The translations under genes and the position numbers were made by a program. Of a DNA stretch of 64,000 nt, positions 17,480-26,249 are shown piece by piece. The number at the start of each line of letters is the position of its first letter. Positions within the stretch are counted from its first letter, which is position 1. Location of the stretch: assembly GCA_964392985.1 (NCBI GenBank), contig CAYMSF010000011.1:18168-82167 (forward strand), read 5' to 3'. Source of the DNA: CAYMSF01 sp964392985. GTDB taxonomy: Bacteria > Verrucomicrobiota > Lentisphaeria > Victivallales > Victivallaceae. Below the pieces are notes generated by a model that ran no database searches, had not been told where the DNA came from, and saw nothing but the letters and a program-made list of their open reading frames with translations.

Positions 17480-18884
17480 ACAATCCACGGTGTTCCTCAA
17501 TTATATGTTCAGCGGCGTTCATTGCCTTTTTTAATTTTGAGCCATGATGTTTTCGCCACTGTTGTAAATGTTCCAGTGTTACGATACGCAAATCCGGGCG
17601 TTCGGTCACAACGGCGGCGTCAACATTGGCAGGGATGCCGAGGTCAACAATAACTACGCCTGGTTTACATAATTCCACCATTGCCGGAGTTATCAGCGGA
17701 TTCTCCACAGAAAGCGCGGTAATCAGAATATCTGTATCGGGCAATATCAGGGGAAGTTCTTTCAGTTGCGCGATTTTGACATTTTTTTCATTGACTTCGG
17801 GACGATTGCGATAATATAACCAGTCAAGTTGTTTGACTTTTTCGGTCAGGATATTTTTGAGCCCGGTGCCGATTTGTCCGGTACCAACTATAGTAAGATT
17901 TTTATTCACACATTCCGCGCCGAGATATTCAGCGGTGAGTTTTTCGATATCAAGATTTTTCAGGAGCGATGCCGTCATGGAACGGATGTGTTTGGCGATA
18001 TGGGCGATATGACTGTGCATCGAACTGACGAGTGTTCCGCTCCAGTTATGCTTTTCGGAATGAGCAATCGCCCGTTTAATTTGTGCCGCGATATGATTTT
18101 CGCCGGAAAGTTGTGACAGCAGACCGGACGACTCCAGACACAAGTGGCGAAAGGCATCAAATCCGGTTTTGACATAATACTGGCCAGGGTTTAAATCGTT
18201 AAAATGAAACAGGATTTTCAGCAGATTCAACATTGCCGGCGTTACATTGGCGGCGGCGATCAGTTCAACCCGGTTGCAAGTGTTAATCAAGGCAAATTCA
18301 TGCATTCCCCACAAATTCAACAACGTTTCGCCAAGTTGATTCAGGCGGGACGGGGTAAGATGCAAGTCCTCGCGTTGCGCTAGTGGCAGATGATTGTGGT
18401 CGGTACCGAAAACCAGCAGGTCAATATGTTCAATGGCATTGATATGCCGGGCGAGGTTTTCTTTAATCATTCTGGCTTTGCGGCAGTCCATTCCATTTGA
18501 AGAGATTGCGACGGTGATTTCATCTTTTCTGATCGTTGCCGGGGTGATGAATGAACCGCCAATCCAATGCTGGTCAACAGAGCAGACTAGAATATTTTTC
18601 TCTTCCGCCGCGGCAGTGATAGCGCGATTCAGCCGGTGGTCATCAGTGGCGGCATAGATGATAAATTTGTCGTTCAGATCCGACTCCAGGTATTTACGTT
18701 TTTCCAGGAGGATTTTTCCAGCGACCGCCAGCTCTTCGATACGGGAGGAGACCTCGGGGGCGACGACAATAATATCTGCCGCCGCCTGCAACAGATTATT
18801 AATTTTTCTGGTGGCGACTTTGCCGCCGCCGACAACCAGACATTTACGGTTTTGGAGTAGCAGGTTGACCGGATATGTTTTCAT
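17400..18884 (-). CDS. Precorrin-2 dehydrogenase - glutamyl-tRNA reductase fusion (SirC-HemA)
   Basis: The 494-residue protein joins two enzymes. Residues 1-150 are the SirC/Met8/CysG-N type NAD-dependent precorrin-2 dehydrogenase: LLQNRKCLVVGGGKVATRKI with the Rossmann glycines, then YAATDDHRLNRAI and GGSFITPATI. Residues 155-475 are glutamyl-tRNA reductase, with the catalytic cysteine in ALINTCNRVELIA (about residue 201), SGENHIAAQIK and a second Rossmann motif LTIVGTGQIGTG. Thus the first C5-pathway enzyme and the siroheme-branch dehydrogenase are on one chain. It lies 12 bases after cbiK and overlaps the next gene strongly. Confidence 0.9.
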   Translation of the reverse strand: MKTYPVNLLLQNRKCLVVGGGKVATRKINNLLQAAADIIVVAPEVSSRIEELAVAGKILLEKRKYLESDLNDKFIIYAATDDHRLNRAITAAAEEKNILVCSVDQHWIGGSFITPATIRKDEITVAISSNGMDCRKARMIKENLARHINAIEHIDLLVFGTDHNHLPLAQREDLHLTPSRLNQLGETLLNLWGMHEFALINTCNRVELIAAANVTPAMLNLLKILFHFNDLNPGQYYVKTGFDAFRHLCLESSGLLSQLSGENHIAAQIKRAIAHSEKHNWSGTLVSSMHSHIAHIAKHIRSMTASLLKNLDIEKLTAEYLGAECVNKNLTIVGTGQIGTGLKNILTEKVKQLDWLYYRNRPEVNEKNVKIAQLKELPLILPDTDILITALSVENPLITPAMVELCKPGVVIVDLGIPANVDAAVVTERPDLRIVTLEHLQQWRKHHGSKLKKAMNAAEHIIEEHRGLYEKFIESYLDGNSRQPVVNSSNSTVN

Positions 18885-18896
18885 GGCGTAACGTTA

Positions 18897-19691
18897 TTAA
18901 TTGTTTAACGCGGCGGTGATATGAGAGCAGAAAATTTGACTGATTTCATCATATTCACCCAAACCGTGCCATACAGGAATACACTCAATTCCGGCAGTTT
19001 CAAGTATTGAACTCCAGGAGTCGGAGTTTTTTCCGCAAAAATCATGATGCAGATGTCCGCCAGCGGCAATCATCAATGGTTGCATATAAACACGACGGAC
19101 TTTGTGTGCGATCAAGTCGGCGGCGGCAGCTTTAAAATCCGGTTCCCCAAGTAAGTTGGCGAGAAAAAACAGCGAGTCACGCCGCCGTAACTCCGCTCCC
19201 AGAGCTGCATAGATGGGGTTGCCGGCGCCGTCACGACTGTTATGTCCCATGAATAACACAGCATCGTCTGAAGTGCGTTCAACCGGCAGCGATCTACACA
19301 ATGCTTCAACCAGAGGCGGAATACCATCGGCGTCATTGACAAGCGGGAGACCGGAAATCAATCTGATGCCTGAATTATTCAAAGCAGCGGTTTCGTGAAG
19401 CAGAGAATTAAAATCACTGCCGGGCATAAAATGGAGCGACTGAACCACGGCACGACTGCAACCGGCATCATGGATTGAAGCAACCGCATCTCGCAGCGTC
19501 ATAATGTCATCGGATATCAATGGTTGCGAAAGCACATGCGGTGACGTGAAAACCAGACGGATTAAGTTTCCGGGAAATCTTTTACTGATATTTTCGCGTA
19601 GTGAGTTATACCCGCATAAGGCGGAAAGATGCGTCGAACCGTAACCGGCCAGAATTATACCGGCTGGGATACCCGGCGTTATGGTTTGCAT
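18897..19691 (-). CDS. cbiK: CbiK-type sirohydrochlorin chelatase
   Basis: From the ATG at 19691 this is a 264-residue CbiK, the anaerobic cobalt chelatase of sirohydrochlorin. Family residues are visible: GYGSTHLSA at the N-terminus, the metal-binding histidine in LFMGHNSRDG (about residue 147) and the second in AAGGHLHHDF (about 213), plus VRRVYMQPLMI. An in-frame ATG at 19742 lies inside the preceding pseudopilin gene and has no Shine-Dalgarno, whereas AGGCTGAAG precedes 19691. With SirC and CobA it would yield cobalt-sirohydrochlorin, or siroheme if iron is inserted. CbiK can use either metal in vitro, so the end product is uncertain. Confidence 0.88.
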   Translation of the reverse strand: MQTITPGIPAGIILAGYGSTHLSALCGYNSLRENISKRFPGNLIRLVFTSPHVLSQPLISDDIMTLRDAVASIHDAGCSRAVVQSLHFMPGSDFNSLLHETAALNNSGIRLISGLPLVNDADGIPPLVEALCRSLPVERTSDDAVLFMGHNSRDGAGNPIYAALGAELRRRDSLFFLANLLGEPDFKAAAADLIAHKVRRVYMQPLMIAAGGHLHHDFCGKNSDSWSSILETAGIECIPVWHGLGEYDEISQIFCSHITAALNN

Positions 19692-19719
19692 TAACTTCAG
19701 CCTGTCGCAAAAGGGGTTA

Positions 19720-20409
19720 TTATTTCCACGCCGACATTTCATTAGTGAAATAGGTCAGCAGCGAGGTATCAAAAAATTGCATACTACCGGTATGGCCATC
19801 AGCAAACAGCAAATTGGTGTTACCGTGGCGCCGGGGATCAGTCGAGGTGCAGGAACTGGAATAATTATCCTGATCACAATCCTTTTTTGTAAACAATGTT
19901 TCCGGTGATTCCTCAACCATAATAAAACGGCTGGTCGGCATTTTGGATTTGGCCAATTCATTCTGATGCCAGGCAGTATAGTTGTTAGCGGCGCCGCCGT
20001 CTTTGCCCTTAATTGCCAGTTCGCGAATATTCATGGCATAGGAAAATTCGCGCCGGTTCTGGTCTTCGCGCGGACAACGGAAAAGTTTACGGTAACTGTT
20101 CGGACCGCTGGGACTGCTGTTCAATGCCAGCAAATAGGTCCAACCGTAAACCGAATTACCGTTATAAGTTACTTTGGCGCCCCAGTCTGGAGCCATCGTA
20201 ATCGTCGGGTAGTTGCTGTTATTGTCCTGGGTGTAATTAAGCATCATCAGGTTGATCTGATGCAGGTTGTTAATACAACTGCTACCGGCAGCTTGCAGTC
20301 GCGCTTTGTTCAGCGCGGGCAATAACATTCCGGCAAGAATCGCGATGATTGAAATCACGACCAGGAGTTCGATCAATGTAAAATTCGTCTTTTTTGATTT
20401 GGTAAACAT
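19720..20409 (-). CDS. Type II secretion/type IV pilin-like protein with DUF1559-like C-terminus
   Basis: The 229-residue protein has a prepilin leader and methylation motif, NFTLIELLVVISIIAILAGM, where cleavage would occur before Phe with Glu at position 5. The globular part ends with the HX9DG-like motif LLFADGHTGSMQFFD, typical of the very large pseudopilin families of Lentisphaerota, Planctomycetota and Verrucomicrobiota. Conserved MPTSRFIMVEESPET and RRHGNTN are also seen. It probably is an exported cell-surface pseudopilin; no secretion machinery genes are in the window. It sits 24 bases after the DUF4019-like gene and just before cbiK. Confidence 0.88.
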   Translation of the reverse strand: MFTKSKKTNFTLIELLVVISIIAILAGMLLPALNKARLQAAGSSCINNLHQINLMMLNYTQDNNSNYPTITMAPDWGAKVTYNGNSVYGWTYLLALNSSPSGPNSYRKLFRCPREDQNRREFSYAMNIRELAIKGKDGGAANNYTAWHQNELAKSKMPTSRFIMVEESPETLFTKKDCDQDNYSSSCTSTDPRRHGNTNLLFADGHTGSMQFFDTSLLTYFTNEMSAWK

Positions 20410-20433
20410 TGCAAAATATTCCTTAAGTTATTA

Positions 20434-21735
20434 TTATTCTTCCCAGTTGTTGAATGCATTAAACTTCCATTCAGCAAATTTGTTCAGATAAAGATCACGG
20501 TCAACATATACTCTAAATCCAAATTTCCGTGATTTGTCATTGGTATCTTTGGTATCTTTGGTTTCTTGCACCCAGTCACCGCAAACCCGCCATTGACCGT
20601 CAGTATCCACCGTCAACGTTACCGTTTCAACCGCAAACTTGTTGTTATAGTCTGTTTTGAATTTAATGACTACATAACGTCCCTCCGGGGCAGGAATTCC
20701 GGGCAATTTGGTTTTATAAACACTGCTCTTCTCTTTCCGCGAAATTTGTTTACCGAACGACGCATACGTTTTTTTAACTGCCTCTTCCCATTTGGTCGCA
20801 GTCATGTATTGTTTGAAAATTGTGGCGCACTCTGCCCAGGATTCCTGGTATTTGCCGGCGTCAACCAAAGCCAGCCACTTTTCTGCAACGTTCATAGCCA
20901 GAGCAATCTCTTTGGCGTGCTGTTCATCTTCCCCGGTATTGTTAACCGTGTATCTGTATTCAACGGCGCTACATTCAAAACCGGTACGCCCGTTAGGAAT
21001 GTATGTTCGCATTTTTATAAATTTCAACGCCGATGCTTTATCTTTCGATTGCAGATCCGGCAACGGGATAATGGTCGGATTTTTCATTTCACGTTCTAAA
21101 AATTGATTCCAACCGAAGTAATCCGGATTTTTAGCCCATTCAGCATATCTTTGCTTAAAGAAGTTAACATCTTTGGCCGCCATTTTCTGTAAAAAATCAT
21201 TGGCGGCTGCCATGATTTGCGCCTTGTCACTGTCCGATACCTGAAATTCGGAAAAATCTACGCCGTTAGATAACCAGTAATCAGCAAGAATGACTTTAAA
21301 CTGCCGTTGTCCATCAGTTTCGACCAACAGCCGTTCCGACACATTGCCGCGGGATTTACTGAATTGCGTGCCGAATTTCAGTTCATAGCGTTTCATGCCG
21401 GCAGTAGCGCCGGGGCTATCCTGGCGGACGGAAAGAGCTCGCGATTTTACGTCTCCAAGACTTTTCCGGTCTTTCACAAACCAGTCAAACCAGTCATTGG
21501 TGTCAACAATATTTTTCCGGCAGCTATCAAATTTCCTGCTGTCAGCATTTTCCAGCCACGCAATAGCAGAGTCTATGGTGAAATCGTTATATCGTGTCGC
21601 CGTTTTGGCAAAAAACAACCCGTAAATCACCCAACCGCAAATCGCCAGTGTAACCAGTAACATTATACCGGTTTTAAGATAGGCTTTTTTGGGCGCTTTA
21701 TTATTGACAGAATCAGTTACCGTTCTTTTTCTCAT
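20434..21735 (-). CDS. Membrane-anchored protein with tandem DUF4019-like domains
   Basis: The 433-residue protein has one N-terminal membrane helix (TGIMLLVTLAICGWVIYGLFF) and a large soluble part outside the cytoplasm. The region from about residue 280, EKWLALVDAGKYQESWAECA, then LPGIPAPEGRYVVIKF and DGQWRVCGDW, fits DUF4019, a domain of unknown function. The preceding 200 residues contain a similar 'YELKFGTQF... GQRQFKVILADYW' pattern and may be a diverged copy. It is the first gene of a string continuing through the pseudopilin towards the tetrapyrrole genes. Confidence 0.7.
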   Translation of the reverse strand: MRKRTVTDSVNNKAPKKAYLKTGIMLLVTLAICGWVIYGLFFAKTATRYNDFTIDSAIAWLENADSRKFDSCRKNIVDTNDWFDWFVKDRKSLGDVKSRALSVRQDSPGATAGMKRYELKFGTQFSKSRGNVSERLLVETDGQRQFKVILADYWLSNGVDFSEFQVSDSDKAQIMAAANDFLQKMAAKDVNFFKQRYAEWAKNPDYFGWNQFLEREMKNPTIIPLPDLQSKDKASALKFIKMRTYIPNGRTGFECSAVEYRYTVNNTGEDEQHAKEIALAMNVAEKWLALVDAGKYQESWAECATIFKQYMTATKWEEAVKKTYASFGKQISRKEKSSVYKTKLPGIPAPEGRYVVIKFKTDYNNKFAVETVTLTVDTDGQWRVCGDWVQETKDTKDTNDKSRKFGFRVYVDRDLYLNKFAEWKFNAFNNWEE

Positions 21736-22051
21736 AATTTTAAACGCAGTTTCTACTGCAAAGCTAAATTGTATATTATTGTTGCAAACCTATAACATAC
21801 AGCTTAAATCGAAAAAATAAAGGTTTTTTTCAAAAAAATCATCCCTATGAAATTATGTTGACTTACAGTTGAACTACCAATCCAGCAAAAATCAGAATAT
21901 TCCGGATATTTTCAGTTAAATTAGATATTACATATTTTGATAGCATGCTCTGCAGGTATATATTTCCCGCGAATAAAACAATGATAACTGTGTCTATAAT
22001 ATTATCGGCAGGATAGATTAAAAAAATCTTAAGATTATACGGGGTAAACTA
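21736..22051. other. Divergent AT-rich intergenic region
   Basis: This 316-base stretch lies between the minus-strand DUF4019 gene and the plus-strand UROD-like gene and should contain both promoters. A TCTATAATATTA string around 21991-22002 could be a -10 element for the plus-strand gene. No gene or clear repeat is visible. Confidence 0.4.
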
Positions 22052-23170
22052 ATGAATAGTAGAGAACGTTTTGCAAAAATCATGAAACATGAGCAACCTG
22101 ACCGGGTGGCAATTGACATCGGCGGAACCTGCCTTACCGGTATGCGACCGAAATGCCATGACCGTTTGATGGATGTTCTGGGGTTTCCACTTAATCCGGC
22201 CAGAGGCAATTGTGTCGATGAAAGATTGATGCAATGGGCTGGAACTGATTTCCGGCAGGTTGGCGGTATTGTGGAATTGCCGCCGTTCCAGAAGAACATC
22301 ACGCCAACACAAACGGTTGATTGCTGGGGAATCAGATCAAATTATGTCGACGGGGAGTGGCAAATGACCAACAACCCGCTGCATGGGGCAACCGTAGATG
22401 ATCTGAAGTCATATCCGTGGCCGGAACCGGTAATCGAGGAGCGGCAACTGGCAGTCTGGGTTGAAGAGGCGAAACGGCTGAAAGAAGAAGGCAAATATGT
22501 GGTGGTCAGCAATCATCCGGTATTCGGATGCTTTGAACTGGGATGTTGGATGTGCGGCTTTGACGATTTTCTTTTGAAAATGGCGCTTGATCCGGATTTC
22601 ATCCGGACTTTTTTCGATAAGGTGCTGGAAATTCAGCTCAGTGTCATTGAGCAATACTACGGTGCGCTTGGACCGTATCTCGACCTGGCTGTCAGCGGTG
22701 ACGATTTCGGGACTCAGAACGGGCCGATGATTTCGCCGGAGATGTTTACCGAACTGGTGGCGCCGTATTTCACTGCACGAATAAAACGGACCAAGGAAGT
22801 AGCAAAGTGTTACTACTGGCATCACTCCTGCGGCTCAGTTTTCAAACTGTTGGAACCGGTTATTGCCTGCGGCGTGGACATTCTCAATCCGATTCAGACT
22901 TCAGCGACCGGCATGGAACCTGCCAGATTGAAACAATTTTTTGGTGATAGACTGGTTTTCTGGGGTGGCGTGGATGTTCAGCAGTTTCTTCCCCACGCCT
23001 CGCCGGATGAAGTAGCTCCGGTTATTCATGATTTGATAGATACTCTGGGCAAAGACGGCGGTTATGTGATGGCCGCCGCCCATGAAATGCAGGATGACAC
23101 CCCGGCGGAAAATATCGTCGCATGGATAGAGGCGGTACGCAGTCACAAGCCAATTACCGGCAAAAAGTAA
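22052..23170 (+). CDS. Uroporphyrinogen decarboxylase (MtaA/UROD) family protein
   Basis: The 372-residue protein belongs to the UROD/MtaA superfamily: NSRERFAKIMKHEQPDRVAI at the N-terminus, GDDFGTQNGPMISPEMF, a HHSCGSVFKLL segment whose Cys lies where corrinoid methyltransferases bind zinc, and RLVFWGGVDVQQ. It lacks the LMRQAGRYMPEY-type motif of true HemE, so it is unlikely to decarboxylate uroporphyrinogen. Paralogues of this kind are numerous in Lentisphaerota and are thought to be methyltransferases or demethylases working with corrinoid proteins. No corrinoid protein gene is adjacent. Confidence 0.8.
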   Translation: MNSRERFAKIMKHEQPDRVAIDIGGTCLTGMRPKCHDRLMDVLGFPLNPARGNCVDERLMQWAGTDFRQVGGIVELPPFQKNITPTQTVDCWGIRSNYVDGEWQMTNNPLHGATVDDLKSYPWPEPVIEERQLAVWVEEAKRLKEEGKYVVVSNHPVFGCFELGCWMCGFDDFLLKMALDPDFIRTFFDKVLEIQLSVIEQYYGALGPYLDLAVSGDDFGTQNGPMISPEMFTELVAPYFTARIKRTKEVAKCYYWHHSCGSVFKLLEPVIACGVDILNPIQTSATGMEPARLKQFFGDRLVFWGGVDVQQFLPHASPDEVAPVIHDLIDTLGKDGGYVMAAAHEMQDDTPAENIVAWIEAVRSHKPITGKK

Positions 23171-23445
23171 AAGACAGAAAAACACCTCTGTCCGGCATGC
23201 GTTGAATTAAATTATCGTAAAATGGAACCGTTTGTAGATTGAACTTATATTCAAGCAAACGACACGTTTGCAAGGTATTTAGAAAAAGGCTTTCCTCTCA
23301 ATAAATTAATAGAGCTTAGGGTATATAGACGGGAGGGATGTGTTTCTTTTATTTGATTAAACATTTGTTTGCATTTGTCGTAAAGATGAAGTATTTTGAA
23401 GTTTGTTGATAGAATATACGCAAAATATTAAAGGCTTCAACAATC

Positions 23446-23919
23446 ATGTTTAAAGAGGCAACAATTGGTGACGTCCCGACGTTATGCGTGTGGATGAATA
23501 ATTTAGTAGAGCACGTTCAACAAAGTTCTCAAGATGTTTATGCTTGCAATTTAAAACAGGAATTTTTCGATTCGATTGAAGATTGGTTTAAGCGTTCAAT
23601 TGTATCGGATGACAGAAAAATATTAATTGCAGTAGAGCGTGATAAACCGGTTGGATTTATCATGGGTGGTATCACCGCGCCTTATATCCATGCGTCAAAA
23701 ATTGAAAAAATCGGTATGATTGAATTATGCTGGGTTGAACCGGAACACAGAAAGCAGGGTTACAGCAGACGACTGGTTGATGAACTGGAAAAATGGTTTC
23801 GGTCTAAGTCAATAGAATATGCCGATGTTTCGTATCTGAACGGTAATACCGAGGCGGAAAAAACCTGGTCTGCTTTAGGGTATGCTCCATTCAGAACAGA
23901 ATCAAGAAAGAAGTTATAG
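23446..23919 (+). CDS. GNAT family N-acetyltransferase
   Basis: The 157-residue protein has the GNAT fold: KILIAVERDKPVGFIMGGI (beta 4 region), IELCWVEPEHRKQGYSRRL, the acetyl-CoA-binding signature with the Q/RxxGxS pattern, and a C-terminal YLNGNTEAEKTWSALGYAPF typical of the family's end. It would acetylate an amine on an unknown small molecule or protein. It has no close partner; the next gene begins 50 bases later. The preceding 275 bases are AT-rich and without features. Confidence 0.85.
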   Translation: MFKEATIGDVPTLCVWMNNLVEHVQQSSQDVYACNLKQEFFDSIEDWFKRSIVSDDRKILIAVERDKPVGFIMGGITAPYIHASKIEKIGMIELCWVEPEHRKQGYSRRLVDELEKWFRSKSIEYADVSYLNGNTEAEKTWSALGYAPFRTESRKKL

Positions 23920-23969
23920 AAAAATATTGAGATTTTAAAAAAAATAATCACAAAACAGGAGATGATGGT

Positions 23970-26030
23970 ATGAAAAGATCAGTTTCGCTCATTGCCGCGC
24001 TGTTTAGCGTTGCAGTTCTTGCCGGATGTTACTCATGGACCGCCCCGGAAAAAATGGCGGATTCTTTCACAGTACACAAGGTTTACACCGATCACATGGT
24101 TCTGCAACGTGACCGCCCGGTCAAGATCAGTGGTAACTGCACCGCCGGAGATGCGGTCAGAGTGACGGTTGGTTCGAACAGCGTCACGGCTGTCGCGGAT
24201 GCCAAAGGCGAATGGGTGGCGACACTGCCGGCGATGACTGCCGGCGGACCTTATACCGTAGAGGTTGAAGGGAAACACGAAAAGAACAAGGTAACTTTTT
24301 CTGATGTTCTCATTGGTGAAGTCTGGATATGCTCCGGTCAATCCAATATGGAATTTTCATTGAGGTTCTGCAACAACGCCCAAAGTGAAATTGCCAATGC
24401 CAACTATAACGAGATCCGTCTGTTTAATACGAACGCCAAACGTTCAGTATCACCGGCCGGTCCACGGCACGAAATTAACGGTAACGGCTGGGAAATATGC
24501 ACCTCTAAAAGCGCGGCCAACTTCAGTGGCGTCGGCTATTTTTTCGGCCGTCAACTCTATACTGACTTAAAAGTTCCAATTGGTTTAGTAAGCAGTTCAT
24601 GGGGTGGCACGCCGATTGAAAGCTGGATCAGTCTTGAGGGCTATCAGAGCGGAAACCGCACCGGAGAAATTTTCGCAATTACCAAGGTTGACAAGAGCGG
24701 GACTGATTTTACTCCACAGTTGCAACAATGGGCTGCGCGTTTCGGCGAAAACCATAAGGCGGAAACGGCAAAGGCAGCGCAATGGAAAGACGTTAATATC
24801 GAATTGAACGGCTGGGACAAGGTAAGTATTCCGGGCAACATAGATGTCAACGATATTGACGGGGTCATCTGGATTCGCCGTACTTTTGATATTCCCGCGG
24901 ACTGGGCGGATAAAAATCTGACGCTGTCAATCGGCGCAATCGATGACTGTGATCAAACCTTCATCAACGGTGAACTTGCCGGCAGTACCGGTATTGAAGT
25001 CCCGCAGCACTGGTTGGCTCAACGCACCTATAACATTCCCGCGAAAATGGTCAAGGCTGGAACCAATACAATTGCCATTCGCATCACTGACTATGCCGGC
25101 GGTTGCGGTGTCAGTGATCAAATAACACTTGCTATTGCCGACGACAAACAGAAGAAAATTGATTTAGCCGGAATATGGAATCGTCGTGTTGAATTTGCCG
25201 TTGATAAAGATAAGGTGACTCCCCGCCCCGTCAGCCCAATAGGATTTGCCGGTGGTATTAACAGTCCTAATTTTCCGGCGACACTCTATAACAGCATGGT
25301 AGCGCCATGGATCGTCTATCCGATGCGCGGCGCTATCTGGTATCAAGGGGAAAGCAACGCCGGTAAATACAAAGATTACATGGTTTTGCACCAGTTGCTC
25401 ATCAATAACTGGCGGACACTGTGGAATGACCCGGATTTCGGCTTTTTCTTTGTCCAGCTGGCCGGTTATGAAAAGCACACGCCCAAGAGTCGTCTTCTTG
25501 ACAACTTCTGGAAAGGCCGTGACCCCAGGGACCCGGAATGGTCGAAGTTAAGAGAAGTTCAGACCGCAACTTTAAATGTCCCCAACACCGGCATGGCAGT
25601 AACTATTGATATCGGCGATCATTCTGACATTCATCCGACCAATAAACAGGATGTCGGTTTCCGTCTGGCAAAAGAGGCGGAACGCGTCATGTACGGGATG
25701 AATATCATCAGCGCCGGACCGATGTTTGACAAAATGAAAGTTGAAGGCGGAAAAATCCGTATTTTCTATAAAAATACCGGTTCCGGACTTGTTGCCAAAA
25801 ACGGACCTCTTGGTCATTTTGCCATCGCCGGTGAAGATGGCGTCTTTGTCTGGGGCAAGGCAACTATTGACGGTGACACCGTCGTGGTCGAATCGGAAAA
25901 GGTAAAAACACCGGTCCATGTGCGTTACGCCTGGGATATATATCCGATTGAAGCAAACTTGTTCAACAAGGAAGGCTTCCCCGCCTGTCCATTCCGGACT
26001 GACGCGGCAAGCTATTTGCTGAAAAAATAA
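23970..26030 (+). CDS. Sialate O-acetylesterase lipoprotein with inserted jelly-roll domain
   Basis: The 686-residue protein has a lipoprotein signal (AVLAGCYSW). It follows the sialate O-acetylesterase plan: VYTDHMVLQRDRPVKI at the mature N-terminus, the nucleophile block ICSGQSNMEFSL (Ser about residue 125), GAIWYQGESN (about 457) and an acid/histidine block HSDIHPTNK (about 553). Residues 268-385 hold a beta-sandwich insertion resembling the sugar-binding domain of GH2 enzymes (GVIWIRRTFDIP, QTFINGELAGST). It would remove O-acetyl groups from sialic acids or other glycans outside the cell, fitting a glycan-degrading life style. A strong terminator follows it. Confidence 0.9.
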   Translation: MKRSVSLIAALFSVAVLAGCYSWTAPEKMADSFTVHKVYTDHMVLQRDRPVKISGNCTAGDAVRVTVGSNSVTAVADAKGEWVATLPAMTAGGPYTVEVEGKHEKNKVTFSDVLIGEVWICSGQSNMEFSLRFCNNAQSEIANANYNEIRLFNTNAKRSVSPAGPRHEINGNGWEICTSKSAANFSGVGYFFGRQLYTDLKVPIGLVSSSWGGTPIESWISLEGYQSGNRTGEIFAITKVDKSGTDFTPQLQQWAARFGENHKAETAKAAQWKDVNIELNGWDKVSIPGNIDVNDIDGVIWIRRTFDIPADWADKNLTLSIGAIDDCDQTFINGELAGSTGIEVPQHWLAQRTYNIPAKMVKAGTNTIAIRITDYAGGCGVSDQITLAIADDKQKKIDLAGIWNRRVEFAVDKDKVTPRPVSPIGFAGGINSPNFPATLYNSMVAPWIVYPMRGAIWYQGESNAGKYKDYMVLHQLLINNWRTLWNDPDFGFFFVQLAGYEKHTPKSRLLDNFWKGRDPRDPEWSKLREVQTATLNVPNTGMAVTIDIGDHSDIHPTNKQDVGFRLAKEAERVMYGMNIISAGPMFDKMKVEGGKIRIFYKNTGSGLVAKNGPLGHFAIAGEDGVFVWGKATIDGDTVVVESEKVKTPVHVRYAWDIYPIEANLFNKEGFPACPFRTDAASYLLKK

Positions 26031-26053
26031 TACCGGTTCTCACGATTAATAAT

Positions 26054-26087
26054 AATGACACGATGGATTGACCGTCGTGTCATTTTT
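26054..26087 (+). terminator. Rho-independent terminator after the sialate esterase
   Basis: AATGACACGATGG and CCGTCGTGTCATT form a 13-bp stem with one G-T pair around the loop ATTGA, followed by a T run. It lies 24 bases after the esterase stop codon. Confidence 0.85.
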
Positions 26088-26249
26088 ACTGTAAAATTCG
26101 CTTGGATTTTTGTCATGACGCAACTTGAAAAAACCGGTTTTAAGCGCTATAAGTATATGTTGTAGATGGCGGTAAAAGATATCGCGGAGCAAATAAGTTA
26201 TCAGTTTATAAGTTAAAAAGTGTAAAAATACAAAGGGAGATTTTAGATT

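Noticed and set aside
22052..23170. UROD-like protein as the missing HemE of the heme pathway
   Set aside because: It has no LMRQAGRYMPEY-type motif and its N-terminus fits the MtaA-like paralogue group, so a decarboxylase role in heme synthesis is not supported.
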